The notes below the pieces were generated by a model. It saw only the letters and a program-made list of their open reading frames with translations. It did no database searches and was not told the origin of the DNA. Made by a program: the position numbers and the translations under genes. A stretch of DNA of 64,000 bases, from contig JAFEEX010000001.1 of NCBI GenBank assembly GCA_018240895.1, positions 9,449 through 73,448 of the forward strand, given 5' to 3'. Position 1 is the stretch's first letter; every line of letters starts with the position of its first letter. Source of the DNA: Pseudomonadota bacterium. Lineage in GTDB: Bacteria; Pseudomonadota; Alphaproteobacteria; Sphingomonadales; Sphingomonadaceae. This document shows, piece by piece, positions 63,536 through 64,000 of the stretch.

Positions 63536-64000
63536 ATGCGCCGCATCCACCTTGTCCTGTTCGTTATCCCCGCCCTGGCACTTTCCGCCTGCGCCAAGGA
63601 TGCCGGCGGCTATCCCTCGCTGGCCCGGCGTCCGGCTGAACGGTTAAGCGGCACTGCCCCGGTGGTGACCCCGGCCCCGGTGGAAACCCCAGCGCCCGTG
63701 CCGCCCGAACTGATCGGCAAGCTGGACGGACTGCTTGCCAAGGCCCGCAGCGCCGACGCCCTGTTCCGCCAGCATATGCCCCGCACCCGCGCACTGGTTG
63801 CCGCGGCATCGGGTGCCGCCGTCGCCAGCGAATCATGGTCAGTCGCCACGGTTGCGCTCGCCGATCTCGAATCGCAGCGCAGCCAGGCGATGATCGCCCT
63901 GGCTGACCTTGATGCGCTTTACGCCGCAGAAGGCGTCAGGATGGGCGATACCAGCGCCATCGTCACCGCGCGCGATCAGGTGATCGCGCTGATGCGTGAC
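63536..64000 (+). CDS. Exported lipoprotein, 3' end outside the window
   Basis: The frame is open to the last base (155 codons visible). It begins MRRIHLVLFVIPALALSAC, a lipoprotein signal with lipobox LSAC (Cys19), then a Pro/Val-rich linker (PAPVETPAPVPP) and an Ala-rich helical region. Divergent from rplU. No domain is recognised in the visible part. Confidence 0.82.
   Translation, partial: MRRIHLVLFVIPALALSACAKDAGGYPSLARRPAERLSGTAPVVTPAPVETPAPVPPELIGKLDGLLAKARSADALFRQHMPRTRALVAAASGAAVASESWSVATVALADLESQRSQAMIALADLDALYAAEGVRMGDTSAIVTARDQVIALMRD

Overview
The window is a dense, GC-rich chromosomal segment of an alphaproteobacterium, most likely order Sphingomonadales (Sphingomonadaceae or Erythrobacteraceae). 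The evidence is a MucR regulator beside a Fur regulator, a plant-type glutamate-cysteine ligase, a class II DAHP synthase, a UbiA prenyltransferase, a conserved tsaB-rimI-mucR-fur-plsC-miaB-phoH-ybeY-corC gene order, and interspersed palindromes of the type with core CTTCGACAGGCTCAG. I see no prophage, conjugation genes, rRNA or CRISPR array. Almost every gene is a recognisable core or semi-core chromosomal gene. This assignment rests on gene content only; no database search was run.

Layout. 1-12.4 kb: the 3' part of rnc, then era, separated by an inserted GIY-YIG nuclease gene; an oligopeptide transporter; acetyl-CoA synthetase; a uracil-DNA glycosylase-like protein; a secreted CocE-type hydrolase; a quinone oxidoreductase; a class-II tRNA-like element with no usable anticodon; a spermidine-synthase-fold protein; and class II DAHP synthase. 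12.6-23 kb: a periplasmic M16 protease, FKBP isomerase, Nfu Fe-S carrier, RutE-like nitroreductase, tsaB/rimI, mucR, fur, plsC, a sterol-desaturase-type membrane hydroxylase and miaB. 23-35.7 kb: an RcnB-like protein, phoH, a REP/GIY-YIG remnant, ybeY, corC, a LysR regulator, two cyclophilins, mgtE, a TSUP exporter, an operon of a serine hydrolase, NudC and a FrnE-like oxidoreductase, and mutY. 35.7-45 kb: dciA, three tandem DsbA-type thioredoxins, smc, an AT-richer orphan, a soxR/VOC divergent pair with a clear SoxR box, and ubiA. 45-57 kb: rsmE, gshA, an isoprenylcysteine-methyltransferase-like membrane protein, bamB with a YfgM-like partner, a glycosyltransferase, an alpha/beta hydrolase, selO, an AstD-like dehydrogenase and a lipoprotein. 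57-64 kb: a structured RNA candidate, rarD, pyrC, ygfZ, a TetR regulator with its divergent metal-dependent hydrolase, a GNAT, rpmA/rplU, and the start of a lipoprotein gene.

Main unusual signals. (1) An intact GIY-YIG nuclease gene is bracketed by inverted copies of a REP-like repeat and sits between rnc and era. A decayed GIY-YIG remnant, bracketed by inverted copies of a different repeat, sits between phoH and ybeY. A third locus has an inverted repeat pair around only a short hairpin, as an internal-deletion derivative would. Together these suggest a family of REP elements mobilised by, or co-evolving with, GIY-YIG nucleases. (2) A tRNA-Leu-like gene has good acceptor, D, variable and T arms but an anticodon arm with a 4-nt loop. 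(3) A three-hairpin RNA or leader ends in an intrinsic terminator upstream of a lipoprotein gene. (4) A near-consensus SoxR box controls a VOC-family protein.
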